From NCBI GenBank assembly GCA_019638615.1, contig JAHBTL010000006.1, positions 124,001 through 188,000 of the forward strand: a stretch of DNA of 64,000 nucleotides. Direction: 5' to 3'. Of the stretch, positions 1-8,297 are shown piece after piece. Below the pieces are notes generated by a model. It ran no database searches. It was given only the letters and a program-made list of their open reading frames with translations, and was not told where the DNA came from. Position numbers and translations under genes: made by a program. The DNA comes from Chitinophagaceae bacterium (GTDB lineage: Bacteria; Bacteroidota; Bacteroidia; Chitinophagales; Chitinophagaceae). Position 1 is the stretch's first letter. Each line of letters begins with the position of its first letter.

Positions 1-1
1 T

Positions 2-712
2 TCTGCTACTTTGTTGCGGGCACTTAATCCGCAGATAATGAAAAGCGAAGGAGCAAATGATCGCAAGCGGATGCTCCGATTATCAATGATTGCAAGTAAA
101 TTTTGTTTTTTTCTGCTTGCATTTGTTGCCATACCGTGCATATTTGAAATGGAAACTATACTGGCGGTATGGTTAAAAAACGTTCCGGATTATACGGCTA
201 CTTTTTGTAGGTTGATTTTGATAGGTACACTTACGAACCAGTTAACGGTTGGTCTGCAGTCGGCTGCTCAGGCAACAGGAAAAATTAAATTCTACCAGAT
301 TGTCATAGGTGGTTTTTCTTTGTTGAATTTGCCACTCTCTTATCTAATGTTATATTTCCATTTTCCGGCATACAGCGTTTTAATAAGCTTTATATTAATC
401 GAAGCCATAGCATGTACGATGCGATTGTTCTTTTTGAGGAGTCTTGCAGGGTTGTCAATAAAAGAATATTTTAATAGGGTCTTTTTAAAAGAAGCGATCC
501 CTGTTTTATTGATGGTTGCTACTTGTTATCTTATTACGATTGTTTTTGAACCGGATTATCGGTTCCTTATAACAGCGTTTACTTCTGTTGTAGTTTGCCT
601 GGTTGGTATATATTTTTGGGGGTTGTGTTCCGATGAAAAGTATACAATACATCAGTTGCTTGAAAAGCTTAGAGGCAAACTGCAGCCGGGTAGAAAACTG
701 CAAACTTTTTGA
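2..712 (+). CDS. Polysaccharide flippase (Wzx/MATE-like), 3' part only
   Basis: This is the C-terminal part of a multi-spanning membrane protein. The frame is open to the left edge, so the gene starts outside the window; the first possible internal start (TTG at 11) lies within a conserved stretch and is not a real start. About six hydrophobic segments are visible, and the beginning resembles the NPQI(x)KS region of Bacteroidetes oligosaccharide flippases, which move lipid-linked repeat units across the inner membrane. The neighbours (glycosyltransferases, polymerase, Wzi) support a role in exporting exopolysaccharide repeat units. Family assignment rests on pattern and context. Confidence 0.82.
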   Translation, partial: SATLLRALNPQIMKSEGANDRKRMLRLSMIASKFCFFLLAFVAIPCIFEMETILAVWLKNVPDYTATFCRLILIGTLTNQLTVGLQSAAQATGKIKFYQIVIGGFSLLNLPLSYLMLYFHFPAYSVLISFILIEAIACTMRLFFLRSLAGLSIKEYFNRVFLKEAIPVLLMVATCYLITIVFEPDYRFLITAFTSVVVCLVGIYFWGLCSDEKYTIHQLLEKLRGKLQPGRKLQTF

Positions 713-784
713 ACCAGATTTAAATATTGGAAATATAATTAAGGCATGAACGTTTAATGAGTTACATCAAAAATTCTTATATTG

Positions 785-1960
785 ATGAAAATAGGAGTTG
801 TTACGTTTTGGTATACGAATGAAAATTATGGACAAATGCTGCAGGCGTATGCTCTGCAGCGATTTTTGAATGAGAAGGGACATGATGCCTATCTTATTAA
901 ATACGACAAGGCTAAATCTGTTCAGCAGTTGCGCCCTTCCATTGCCAAACGCTTGCTTGGTTTAGATTTTAAAGGAGTTTTTAAGTCAATACAAAAGAAG
1001 CTTTTTTATACCAGTAAGTCTAAAGCCAGTAAACAGGATAGTGCTAAGCGGGAGTTTAACAAATTCAGGGACACTTACCTGAAGTTCAGTGACGTACTGT
1101 TTACTTCTTATCAGGAAATGCAAAATAACCCTCCAGAGGCAGATGTGTATGTTTGTGGAAGCGACCAGGTATGGAATTATTCCTTTATCGGTGATCCGCG
1201 CCCTTATTTTTTGCAATTTGGCAATGATAAAGTAAAGCGCTTGTCATATGCTGCAAGTTTTGGACATGCAATACTAACGGCTGAAATGGCAAGGGAATAC
1301 AAGGGCTATCTTGATATATTTGATGGCATTAGTGTGCGAGAAAGCAGTGGTATTGATATTTGCGCCCGTATGGGTTTTAAAGATGTTTCATTATTACCAG
1401 ATCCTACCTTTTTGCTCAGTAAGCAAGCATGGAATGCTATAGCATCAAATGATCGTCAATTTCCACAAACGACTGCAAAAAATTTTTTTATATATACATT
1501 GGGTAACAGGCCTTCTGAAGCTACAGACCGCCTTCTGAACTATATATCGGATCTTGATGAGGTATTTATTCTGCATTCTTCTATTAATAATGATTCGGCG
1601 GGGAATGTGTTCCCTACTATTCACGAATGGCTAAAGCTAATAAGTGAGGCAGACGTAGTACTTACAAACTCATTTCACGGTATGGTATTCAGTATAATTT
1701 TAAACAGAAACTTTATTGTTTTGCCGAGTACTGGTAGTACAAAAGGGATGAATGAACGGATGGTAAGTTTGTTAAAAAAACTGAGTCTTTCGGAAAGGTT
1801 GTTAATGGAGTTCGATGAAGGGTTTGTTCAACGGCTGATAGAGGGAAAGATAAATTGGACTGACGTAAATTCTATAATCGAAGAGTGGAGAAAAGAGGCA
1901 GAAGAATTTTTACGAATGGAAAAATATTTTGTGAACAGAAAACTGGCAACAGAACAATAA
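785..1960 (+). CDS. Polysaccharide pyruvyl transferase family protein
   Basis: The protein begins MKIGVVTFWYTNENYGQMLQ, the typical opening of the polysaccharide pyruvyl transferase family (PF04230): a strand followed by N-x-G and a long helix. The middle holds VYVCGSDQVWN and the later part TNSFHGMVFSIIL, two further family landmarks. Members add pyruvate ketals to sugars of surface polysaccharides, although many Bacteroidetes members have no tested activity. ATG at 785 is preferred over the overlapping TTG at 782 because it places the first strand correctly. It lies in the exopolysaccharide locus and is one of two such genes here. It could instead act on another polysaccharide decoration. 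Confidence 0.85.
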   Translation: MKIGVVTFWYTNENYGQMLQAYALQRFLNEKGHDAYLIKYDKAKSVQQLRPSIAKRLLGLDFKGVFKSIQKKLFYTSKSKASKQDSAKREFNKFRDTYLKFSDVLFTSYQEMQNNPPEADVYVCGSDQVWNYSFIGDPRPYFLQFGNDKVKRLSYAASFGHAILTAEMAREYKGYLDIFDGISVRESSGIDICARMGFKDVSLLPDPTFLLSKQAWNAIASNDRQFPQTTAKNFFIYTLGNRPSEATDRLLNYISDLDEVFILHSSINNDSAGNVFPTIHEWLKLISEADVVLTNSFHGMVFSIILNRNFIVLPSTGSTKGMNERMVSLLKKLSLSERLLMEFDEGFVQRLIEGKINWTDVNSIIEEWRKEAEEFLRMEKYFVNRKLATEQ

Positions 1961-2030
1961 ATAAAAATTGGCAAGCCTTGAAGCAGGCCGGTTTTATATC
2001 TCAATATCTTTTGGATACAGATAAGCAGTA

Positions 2031-3038
2031 ATGAGTAACACTATTTACATGTACCCTATGAGGTCAAGCAGGGTGATTAAGGAAAAAAGTCCTTATGTGT
2101 ATAACCTGTCCACCGGACTTCTTACCCGGTTCAGAATTGCCAACTATGGTATAAGCTCAAGTTATGGAGTATTAGATATACGGAGGTATTTTTTTAAGTG
2201 CAATATTTTTTATTTTAATTGGATTGAAGACCTGGCTCCTGTTCAAATACCTTTTTTTTTGTTTTTTTGGGTAATGGCCAGGTTGTTTAAAAAGAAAATC
2301 ATCTGGACGCATCATAATAAACATCCTCATCGTTCCAACAGGTGGTCAAATAAATTTTTAATGAAATTGCTTATACGGCAAGCTGATGTTGTGATTGCGC
2401 ATACAAAAGAAAGTTATCCTTTGCTGACAGAAAGAAAGAAAGAGAAAAGCACGATGTATTTTTTTCACCCCTTTTTTACCGATCAGATGTTGATCAAAGA
2501 GGGTTTGCCGGATAGTACCGTTAAGGCTTACGACTTATTGATTTGGGGCAATGTAAGGAGAAGTAAAGGGATAGAACAGTTTATGGAATATCTTCTTAAG
2601 AAAAACAAGATTGATGATTACCGGATAAAAATAGTAGGAAGATTCGAATCAGAAGAGTACTACAAGGCGTTTAAAGATAGATACACAGGTTCATTTGTCA
2701 GTATAGAAAATAAGTTTATTGAGCATTCTGAGTTGGATGTTCTTCACTACAAGTCGCACGCTGTATTTTTCCCTTACACGGGAACCAGCGTTTTAAATTC
2801 AGGAGCGCTCATTTTGTCTCTTCCTAAAGGTATTCCTATAATTGGACCTTGCGAGGGTGCTTTTAAAGAAATGGGAGATAGAGGATTTATATATGTTTAT
2901 AAAACATTTGATGATGTGTTAACATTGATAAATGAAAAGAAAAGTACGACACCCAATTATCAGCATTCATTTGCAACCTTTTTGCAAGAGCATACATGGA
3001 ATAAGTTTGCAGACCGCTTATATGCTGAATTACAATAA
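2031..3038 (+). CDS. Glycosyltransferase, GT4-like (GT-B fold)
   Basis: A 335-residue soluble protein with GT-B character. The N-terminal half contains a hydrophobic amphipathic stretch around residues 70-95 (IPFFLFFWVMARLFKKKIIW) followed by a TWHHN-like stretch (WTHHNKHPHR). The C-terminal half begins with a LLIWGNVRRSKGIEQFME segment that matches the start of the donor-binding domain of GT4 enzymes. A later segment (FFPYTGTSVLNSGALILSL) corresponds to the nucleotide-sugar binding region. The donor and acceptor are not predictable. It sits between pyruvyl transferase-like and polymerase-like genes, so it probably adds one sugar of the exopolysaccharide repeat unit. Confidence 0.72.
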   Translation: MSNTIYMYPMRSSRVIKEKSPYVYNLSTGLLTRFRIANYGISSSYGVLDIRRYFFKCNIFYFNWIEDLAPVQIPFFLFFWVMARLFKKKIIWTHHNKHPHRSNRWSNKFLMKLLIRQADVVIAHTKESYPLLTERKKEKSTMYFFHPFFTDQMLIKEGLPDSTVKAYDLLIWGNVRRSKGIEQFMEYLLKKNKIDDYRIKIVGRFESEEYYKAFKDRYTGSFVSIENKFIEHSELDVLHYKSHAVFFPYTGTSVLNSGALILSLPKGIPIIGPCEGAFKEMGDRGFIYVYKTFDDVLTLINEKKSTTPNYQHSFATFLQEHTWNKFADRLYAELQ

Positions 3039-3092
3039 ATATGGTGGAAATATGAAAAATAGTGTTCCTGATTAAAATTATAGTAGTAGTAA

Positions 3093-4472
3093 ATGTATAA
3101 ATCAGTTGTATTAGCGCTTGTAGTTGTTATTGGTATAATCCGATGGCTGTATTTTGACGCAAAAGGTCAAAAGTCTGACTATTTGTTGTTAAGTTTGGTT
3201 TTTCAGGTATTGATTTTTGGGTTTGGAGTACCCTTGCATACTTTTTTCTCAGTACAATCAATGGGGGAAACTGAAACAGAAAGGCTTGGACAGTTTGGCA
3301 ATGCCATAAGGCTGGAAGGCTATTTTCTTTTTCTGGCGATATTTATAGCGTTAGGGTTGGGGAGATTTAAACCAGGAGCCTTTAGCTTCAGGAATAATCT
3401 TTGGCTGTATATATTAATATTGTTTTGTTTGATTTCCATATTGAATCCGGTTAATCCGTTTGTTCCTTCAATTTTTGTTTTTTTATTTTCATTTTTTCAA
3501 CTGATAGTCATTTTAAAAGTAATCGAGTCGAACTTTAGCAGGGGAGAAATCATTAAGGGCATTTTTGATGCTTTATTGCTTGTTTCAATTTTACAATTAT
3601 TCCTTGTGATATGTTACCCCGTTTTGGGTATACAGGCGGCTACCACCTGGTTTCGGGGAGAGCAAACATTAGAAACGACATTGAAACGCGAAGGCTATAA
3701 TTCGGCCGTTGGAATTTTTGGGCATCCCGGGCCACTTGCGTTGTTCTGTTTAATAGTGACTATATTTTATGTATCCTGCTATTTGAACAGGTTTAAGATG
3801 AAGAAGTCTTTAATTCTCATTGTTATCAATATCGTTATTATTTTACTTACTTTTTCGCGAACAACATATATTACCTGTATAGGTGTGCTAACGCTTATTT
3901 ATATCGTATATAAACAGCGGGAAGGATTGTTCTCATTTAAGAACCTGGCAATGATATTTTCTATCTTCATAGCATTCCTTCTTGTACTTTACCTTACACC
4001 ATTGAGTGATGTGTTTTTAAAAAGTGACGCCGAAAGCCAGATTGATAACAGGTTCGCGCACTGGTACCTGGGTTACCAAACCTGGCTCGACTCTCCCTGG
4101 ATAGGAGTAGGAATCAATTCACATGTGTATTACATGGCTCATGTTCTTCAGATAAATGCCGACTTGCCGATCCTATGGTTTTTAACAAGCAACCCTATTC
4201 ACAATATCCACTTTATTATCCTGTCGGAGGTGGGTGTAATTGGATTGGTGTTTTGGGTTTATTTCTTTATATCGCAAATAAATTTTTTTTCAAAGCATGC
4301 GCATACCTTGTTTTTGGAAACAAGTATTCTTAATCTGGCTACAACAGGTATATTGGTTGCTTTTTTCTTATATGGATTTTTTGGATGGGCACCATTTACA
4401 AAAGAAGTATTTAATTCAACTATTTTTTTATGCTATTTCTCTGCCGGCAGAAAAGAAATGCAGGTGGTTTAA
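3093..4472 (+). CDS. O-antigen ligase/polymerase-like membrane protein (Wzy candidate)
   Basis: A 459-residue protein with about ten to twelve hydrophobic segments and one large hydrophilic loop near residues 310-365. Two landmarks of the Wzy/WaaL family are present: LLTFSRTTYITCIGVLTLIY and, in the large loop, a DSPWIGVGINSH segment followed by HNIHFIILSEVGVIG. Such proteins polymerise lipid-linked repeat units or transfer glycans in the periplasm. In a locus with a flippase and an initiating transferase, a Wzy-type polymerase is the simplest reading. Sequence similarity within the family is low, so polymerase and ligase cannot be separated here. Confidence 0.75.
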   Translation: MYKSVVLALVVVIGIIRWLYFDAKGQKSDYLLLSLVFQVLIFGFGVPLHTFFSVQSMGETETERLGQFGNAIRLEGYFLFLAIFIALGLGRFKPGAFSFRNNLWLYILILFCLISILNPVNPFVPSIFVFLFSFFQLIVILKVIESNFSRGEIIKGIFDALLLVSILQLFLVICYPVLGIQAATTWFRGEQTLETTLKREGYNSAVGIFGHPGPLALFCLIVTIFYVSCYLNRFKMKKSLILIVINIVIILLTFSRTTYITCIGVLTLIYIVYKQREGLFSFKNLAMIFSIFIAFLLVLYLTPLSDVFLKSDAESQIDNRFAHWYLGYQTWLDSPWIGVGINSHVYYMAHVLQINADLPILWFLTSNPIHNIHFIILSEVGVIGLVFWVYFFISQINFFSKHAHTLFLETSILNLATTGILVAFFLYGFFGWAPFTKEVFNSTIFLCYFSAGRKEMQVV

Positions 4473-4519
4473 GCTGTTTTAGAGGGAGATATTATTTAAG
4501 TTGTTTATAAAGAATTGAT

Positions 4520-5641
4520 ATGCAGGAACGAAAACTGGTTTTTTTTCAGGGGAATACACAATATGAAAATACCGGAGATGTATTAATTAATAAATCATTC
4601 ATTGTACTTATAAAGAAGTATGCCCAACTCATTATTAATGATAAAGAAATGCCTGACTGGTATGTTGCAAGTTTAGGCTTAACTAAGGAAGAATGTATTT
4701 CCGATCGGGGATCTCACTTTTATCTTTACTTAGCAGGCAAAGCATTAATGTCTCGTTTGGGAGTAGCTAAAAATACAGTTTATTTAATTGGAGGAGCTCC
4801 CGGGCATGAATTCGGCAGCTCAGTTTCCAAGGCTGTCAAAAATTTTATCATAGCTATTTTATATTTTATTTTAAGAGTATGCGGGGCGCAGATTTTTAGG
4901 CTGGGGTTTTCAATAGGGCCCATAGGAAAAGCTGTTGGCGTTTCTGAAAAATTCCGTTCTGTTTTTATGAATCAATATTTTGTCCGGGATTCCTTATCCC
5001 TTAGCTTATGCCATCAGATTGGCATCAATAAAGCACGTTTCTTTCCCGATCTTGCGTGGCTGTATCAGCCGAATCGAACTACATCCTTTACAAAAAACAA
5101 GATCGTACTTAGTTTCCGTCATTCCGTATTGGATGAGTCTTCGGATGATCAATATCTTGAGAGACTCAAGGCGAATCTTTTTTTTATGTTACAGTCAGTT
5201 TCAGAAAAATATTCGATTGAAGTGCTATATCAGGTTAAAAGAGATTTAGAATTTTGTGGCAAGTTGTATGATGAACTAAAAAATGTGATGCCTGTAACTT
5301 TCAGACAGGAACAGGTAACACTTGAAACTGCTGAAGCGGCCTATGGTGGCGCTTGCTGTATTTTAACCAATAGGTTACATGTAGCCCTTTTGGGGTATAA
5401 ATATGGAGGACTTCCTTTAATACTAACAGACTCAGAAAGTCATTTAAAAATTAAAGGCATATATACAGACGCGGGTATGGGCTATTTACTACTTGATGTC
5501 AACAATGGCATAGAAAAGAATGCCCATGATTTTAATGGATTGCTACAAAATCGAGATGATATAATAAATAAATTGAATAAAAAAGAAGGTGAATATAAAC
5601 AACTGGCAGGCACATTATTGGAAGAAGTTTTCAAGAAATAG
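4520..5641 (+). CDS. Polysaccharide pyruvyl transferase family protein, second copy
   Basis: A 373-residue protein with the pyruvyl transferase layout (PF04230): an N-terminal GNTQYENTGDVLINK segment, a central LGFSIGPIGKAVG strand-loop, FVRDSLSLSLC, and a late ILTNRLHVALLGYKYGGLPL segment corresponding to the conserved R-x-H region. It is clearly diverged from the protein encoded at 785-1960, so this is not a recent duplication. The product probably decorates the same surface polysaccharide. Sugar acceptor and donor are unknown. Confidence 0.8.
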   Translation: MQERKLVFFQGNTQYENTGDVLINKSFIVLIKKYAQLIINDKEMPDWYVASLGLTKEECISDRGSHFYLYLAGKALMSRLGVAKNTVYLIGGAPGHEFGSSVSKAVKNFIIAILYFILRVCGAQIFRLGFSIGPIGKAVGVSEKFRSVFMNQYFVRDSLSLSLCHQIGINKARFFPDLAWLYQPNRTTSFTKNKIVLSFRHSVLDESSDDQYLERLKANLFFMLQSVSEKYSIEVLYQVKRDLEFCGKLYDELKNVMPVTFRQEQVTLETAEAAYGGACCILTNRLHVALLGYKYGGLPLILTDSESHLKIKGIYTDAGMGYLLLDVNNGIEKNAHDFNGLLQNRDDIINKLNKKEGEYKQLAGTLLEEVFKK

Positions 5642-5664
5642 CCTTTTAATTGCTAAACTAAAAA

Positions 5665-6591
5665 ATGAAGATGGATATGAATGAAAGAGTCACATTTTCA
5701 GTAGTAATTCCGATGTATAACCGCCAGCATCTCATTAAAGAGACTATTGAATCTGTATTCAATCAAAACATCGAAGAAACTATTGAGGTTGTAGTAGTAG
5801 ATGATGGCTCTACAGACAACTCTGCTGAAGTTGTTAAAAGTATTCAAGACGAGAGGGTAAAATACATACATCAAGAAAATGCTGGAGCTAATAAGGCGAG
5901 AAATACCGGTATTTTGGCTGCCAGGGGAGAGTATATAGCACTGCTTGATTCGGATGATAAATTTTTACCACATCATTTGTCAAATGCCTTTGAGTATTTA
6001 ATGTCTAACCCCAATAGTGTGGTATATGGCAGGATAATTGTCGACAGAGGTGGCGGGCGAACTTTTATAAAACCGCCACGATCTATTATGAAGGGAGAGC
6101 ATATGGCGGAATATTTGTTGTGCGACAGGGGATTTTTACAAACATCCACACTGGTACTTTCTACACAATTGGCAAAAGATGTTCTTTTTTCGGAGTGGTT
6201 GCCTTTTGGCCAGGATACTGATTTTGCTATCAGGTTGTTTTCTAAGGGGGCATCCTTTTTTCTAATGGAAGAACCAAGTGTGGTATGGCTGGATATAAGT
6301 GATGGAAACAGAATATCTTCTAAATCCAGGCCTGATGTCCGGGAAAAGTGGTTGAACGAAGTAAGACCGTTGATTACTTCCAAAGCTTATGTGGGAGACA
6401 AAGGGTGGTTTGTTGCAAAAGCTTATGCCAGACGGGGGCATTATGTAAAGGCTTTTAAGTTGTATGCAAATGCACTATTGAAGGGTTGCTATAATTTTCG
6501 GCATTCCATGGTAGTAGGTTTTCAAGTCTTTTTTCCGGCAAACATATACCGGCGTATTGCTGATTTATATATAGGGCTTAAAAAGAAGTAG
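5665..6591 (+). CDS. Glycosyltransferase family 2
   Basis: A canonical GT-A fold transferase of 308 residues. FSVVIPMYNR opens the nucleotide-binding domain, the first acidic motif is VVVDDGSTD near residues 43-51, and the metal-binding DxD region is ALLDSDD near 92-98. NAGANKARNTG precedes it as usual. No membrane segments are obvious, so it should act at the cytoplasmic face of the inner membrane. Several in-frame ATG codons (residues 1, 3, 5) leave the exact start open by a few residues. The gene ends two bases before the GH16 gene, indicating one transcript. Confidence 0.93.
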   Translation: MKMDMNERVTFSVVIPMYNRQHLIKETIESVFNQNIEETIEVVVVDDGSTDNSAEVVKSIQDERVKYIHQENAGANKARNTGILAARGEYIALLDSDDKFLPHHLSNAFEYLMSNPNSVVYGRIIVDRGGGRTFIKPPRSIMKGEHMAEYLLCDRGFLQTSTLVLSTQLAKDVLFSEWLPFGQDTDFAIRLFSKGASFFLMEEPSVVWLDISDGNRISSKSRPDVREKWLNEVRPLITSKAYVGDKGWFVAKAYARRGHYVKAFKLYANALLKGCYNFRHSMVVGFQVFFPANIYRRIADLYIGLKKK

Positions 6592-6593
6592 AT

Positions 6594-7511
6594 ATGAATG
6601 TTTTGAAAGTATTGCAGCAGGTCGCTATACTTATCATACTGATCTTTGCTGCTATTAATGTAAGTGCTCAGAGGGCACAAATCAAATCGTTTTCAAAACT
6701 TGTTTGGGCAGACGAGTTTGACTATACAGGTTATCCAGACACTTCCAAATGGCAATATGAGCAGGGTTTTGTAAGGGGAACCGAAAGCCAATTGTATACA
6801 AAGCAACGAATAGAAAATGCAAAAGTGGAAAATGGTTGCCTGATAATAACTGCAAGAAAGGAGAAGTACAGCAATCCTGTATTTTTAAAAAACAAGGGAT
6901 CAGGAAAGTCAACTCAATACCCCTCAAAGTACGAAGGCGTACTTCACGATAGTATCCCACCTTCCGTAAGAAATAAATTTGATTCAGTTGCAGAGTATAC
7001 TTCAGCATCACTGATAACCATTGGAAAAGCATCTTGGACGTATGGCAAGCTAGAGGTGAAAGCAAAACTTCCTGAAGGCAAAGGACTATGGCCGGCTATT
7101 TGGATGATGGGAATTAATCGGTCTGAGGTGGGATGGCCTCAATGCGGAGAAATAGATGTAATGGAACATGTAGGGAAAGATCCTCCCCATGTATATGCTA
7201 CTGTGCACTACAAAGACAATCAAACGGGGAAACGAGTGAAGAACGGCTCTAAAGTAAAAAGCAATGATTTGGCAAAGAGCTTTCATATTTATTCTGTGAA
7301 ATGGGACAGCACCAGCATCCAGTTTTCCTTTGATGACCATGTGTATCATACATTTGAAATAGACCAAGCAGGAAAAGGTCTTGATAATCCCTTTAGGAAA
7401 CCATTTTATTTGTTGATCAACCTCGCGTTGGGAGGATCCTGGGGTGGACCAATAGATGATGCTACATTGCCAGAAACGTTTACGATAGATTATGTTCGGT
7501 TCTATCAATAA
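6594..7511 (+). CDS. Secreted glycoside hydrolase family 16 (beta-glucanase-like)
   Basis: An N-terminal signal peptide ends near residue 25 (INVSAQ). The catalytic motif of GH16 is visible as GEIDVMEHVG, with Glu186 the expected nucleophile, Asp188 the helper and Glu191 the acid/base. WADEFDYTG near residue 38 and LWPAIWMMG near 165 are further GH16 landmarks. An extra segment of about 45 residues (roughly 90-135) is inserted ahead of the central sheet. GH16 enzymes cut beta-1,3/1,4-glucans and some galactans. Within an exopolysaccharide locus, the likely role is trimming or release of the polymer; a catabolic role is less likely. Substrate is not predictable. Confidence 0.9.
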   Translation: MNVLKVLQQVAILIILIFAAINVSAQRAQIKSFSKLVWADEFDYTGYPDTSKWQYEQGFVRGTESQLYTKQRIENAKVENGCLIITARKEKYSNPVFLKNKGSGKSTQYPSKYEGVLHDSIPPSVRNKFDSVAEYTSASLITIGKASWTYGKLEVKAKLPEGKGLWPAIWMMGINRSEVGWPQCGEIDVMEHVGKDPPHVYATVHYKDNQTGKRVKNGSKVKSNDLAKSFHIYSVKWDSTSIQFSFDDHVYHTFEIDQAGKGLDNPFRKPFYLLINLALGGSWGGPIDDATLPETFTIDYVRFYQ

Positions 7512-7541
7512 TATAAAACCTGTCAATTAACCTGATTTCCC

Positions 7542-8243
7542 ATGGATACAAAAGTATGGAACATCATTCTTAAAAAAATTACTGATTTTGAAGTAAGAGG
7601 CGGATTAACCTCTTTTGTTAACCCTTATTCAATGCTGCTGTTACAAAATCAAAAGGAGATAGCAGAACAGATCGATTACTGGCATGTGGACGGTATATCG
7701 CTTGTAAATGAATTGAATAAAAGCTTTAAGAAATGTATACAACGTTTTAGCTTCGATGATACTTCGGTAGCTCCATTGGTATTTCAATTTGCTAAGACTA
7801 ATAAACTTAGTATAATCATAGTCGGAACAAAAGAGGAGCTTATACACAGTGCAATTAAAAACATTGAAAAAAAATATTCAGTAGCAATTGCTTACTACCG
7901 GAATGGCTTTTTTTCTGATGAAGATGAGAGGCGGAGTTGCATGGATGATATAATAGCAGTTGGAGGTGGAATTGTAATATGCGGCATGGGCACACCCTAC
8001 CAGGAACAGTTTTTAATTGACTTGAGAAAAAAAGGTTGGAATGGTTATGGATACACCTGTGGTGGATATTTACACCAGATAGCACAAAAAGAAAATTATT
8101 ACCCGCGTATTTTCGATAAGCTCAATATACGGTGGGTATACAGAATTATTGATGAACCCAAACTTTTCAGAAGGTATTTCTTGGATTATCCCAATTTCTT
8201 TTTTCGTTTCTTTTTGTATAAAAAGCAATTCAATAAGGAATAG
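7542..8243 (+). CDS. WecG/TagA/CpsF family glycosyltransferase (GT26)
   Basis: A 233-residue protein with the family layout: VNPYSMLLLQ near the start, the DGISLV segment near residue 50 containing the conserved aspartate, and VICGMGTPYQEQFL in the C-terminal half, matching the family's G-x-P-x-Q-E motif. RWVYRIIDEPKLFRRY near the end is the usual ER-PxRxxRY-like segment in diverged form. Members add a ManNAc-type or related sugar to a lipid-linked intermediate on the cytoplasmic side of the inner membrane. The location between GH16 and Wzi fits synthesis of the same polymer. Confidence 0.85.
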   Translation: MDTKVWNIILKKITDFEVRGGLTSFVNPYSMLLLQNQKEIAEQIDYWHVDGISLVNELNKSFKKCIQRFSFDDTSVAPLVFQFAKTNKLSIIIVGTKEELIHSAIKNIEKKYSVAIAYYRNGFFSDEDERRSCMDDIIAVGGGIVICGMGTPYQEQFLIDLRKKGWNGYGYTCGGYLHQIAQKENYYPRIFDKLNIRWVYRIIDEPKLFRRYFLDYPNFFFRFFLYKKQFNKE

Positions 8244-8297
8244 TAAATTCCATCATCCCGTTGCCTGAGAAGGTTATAATAATCTTTTTGATTTGAT

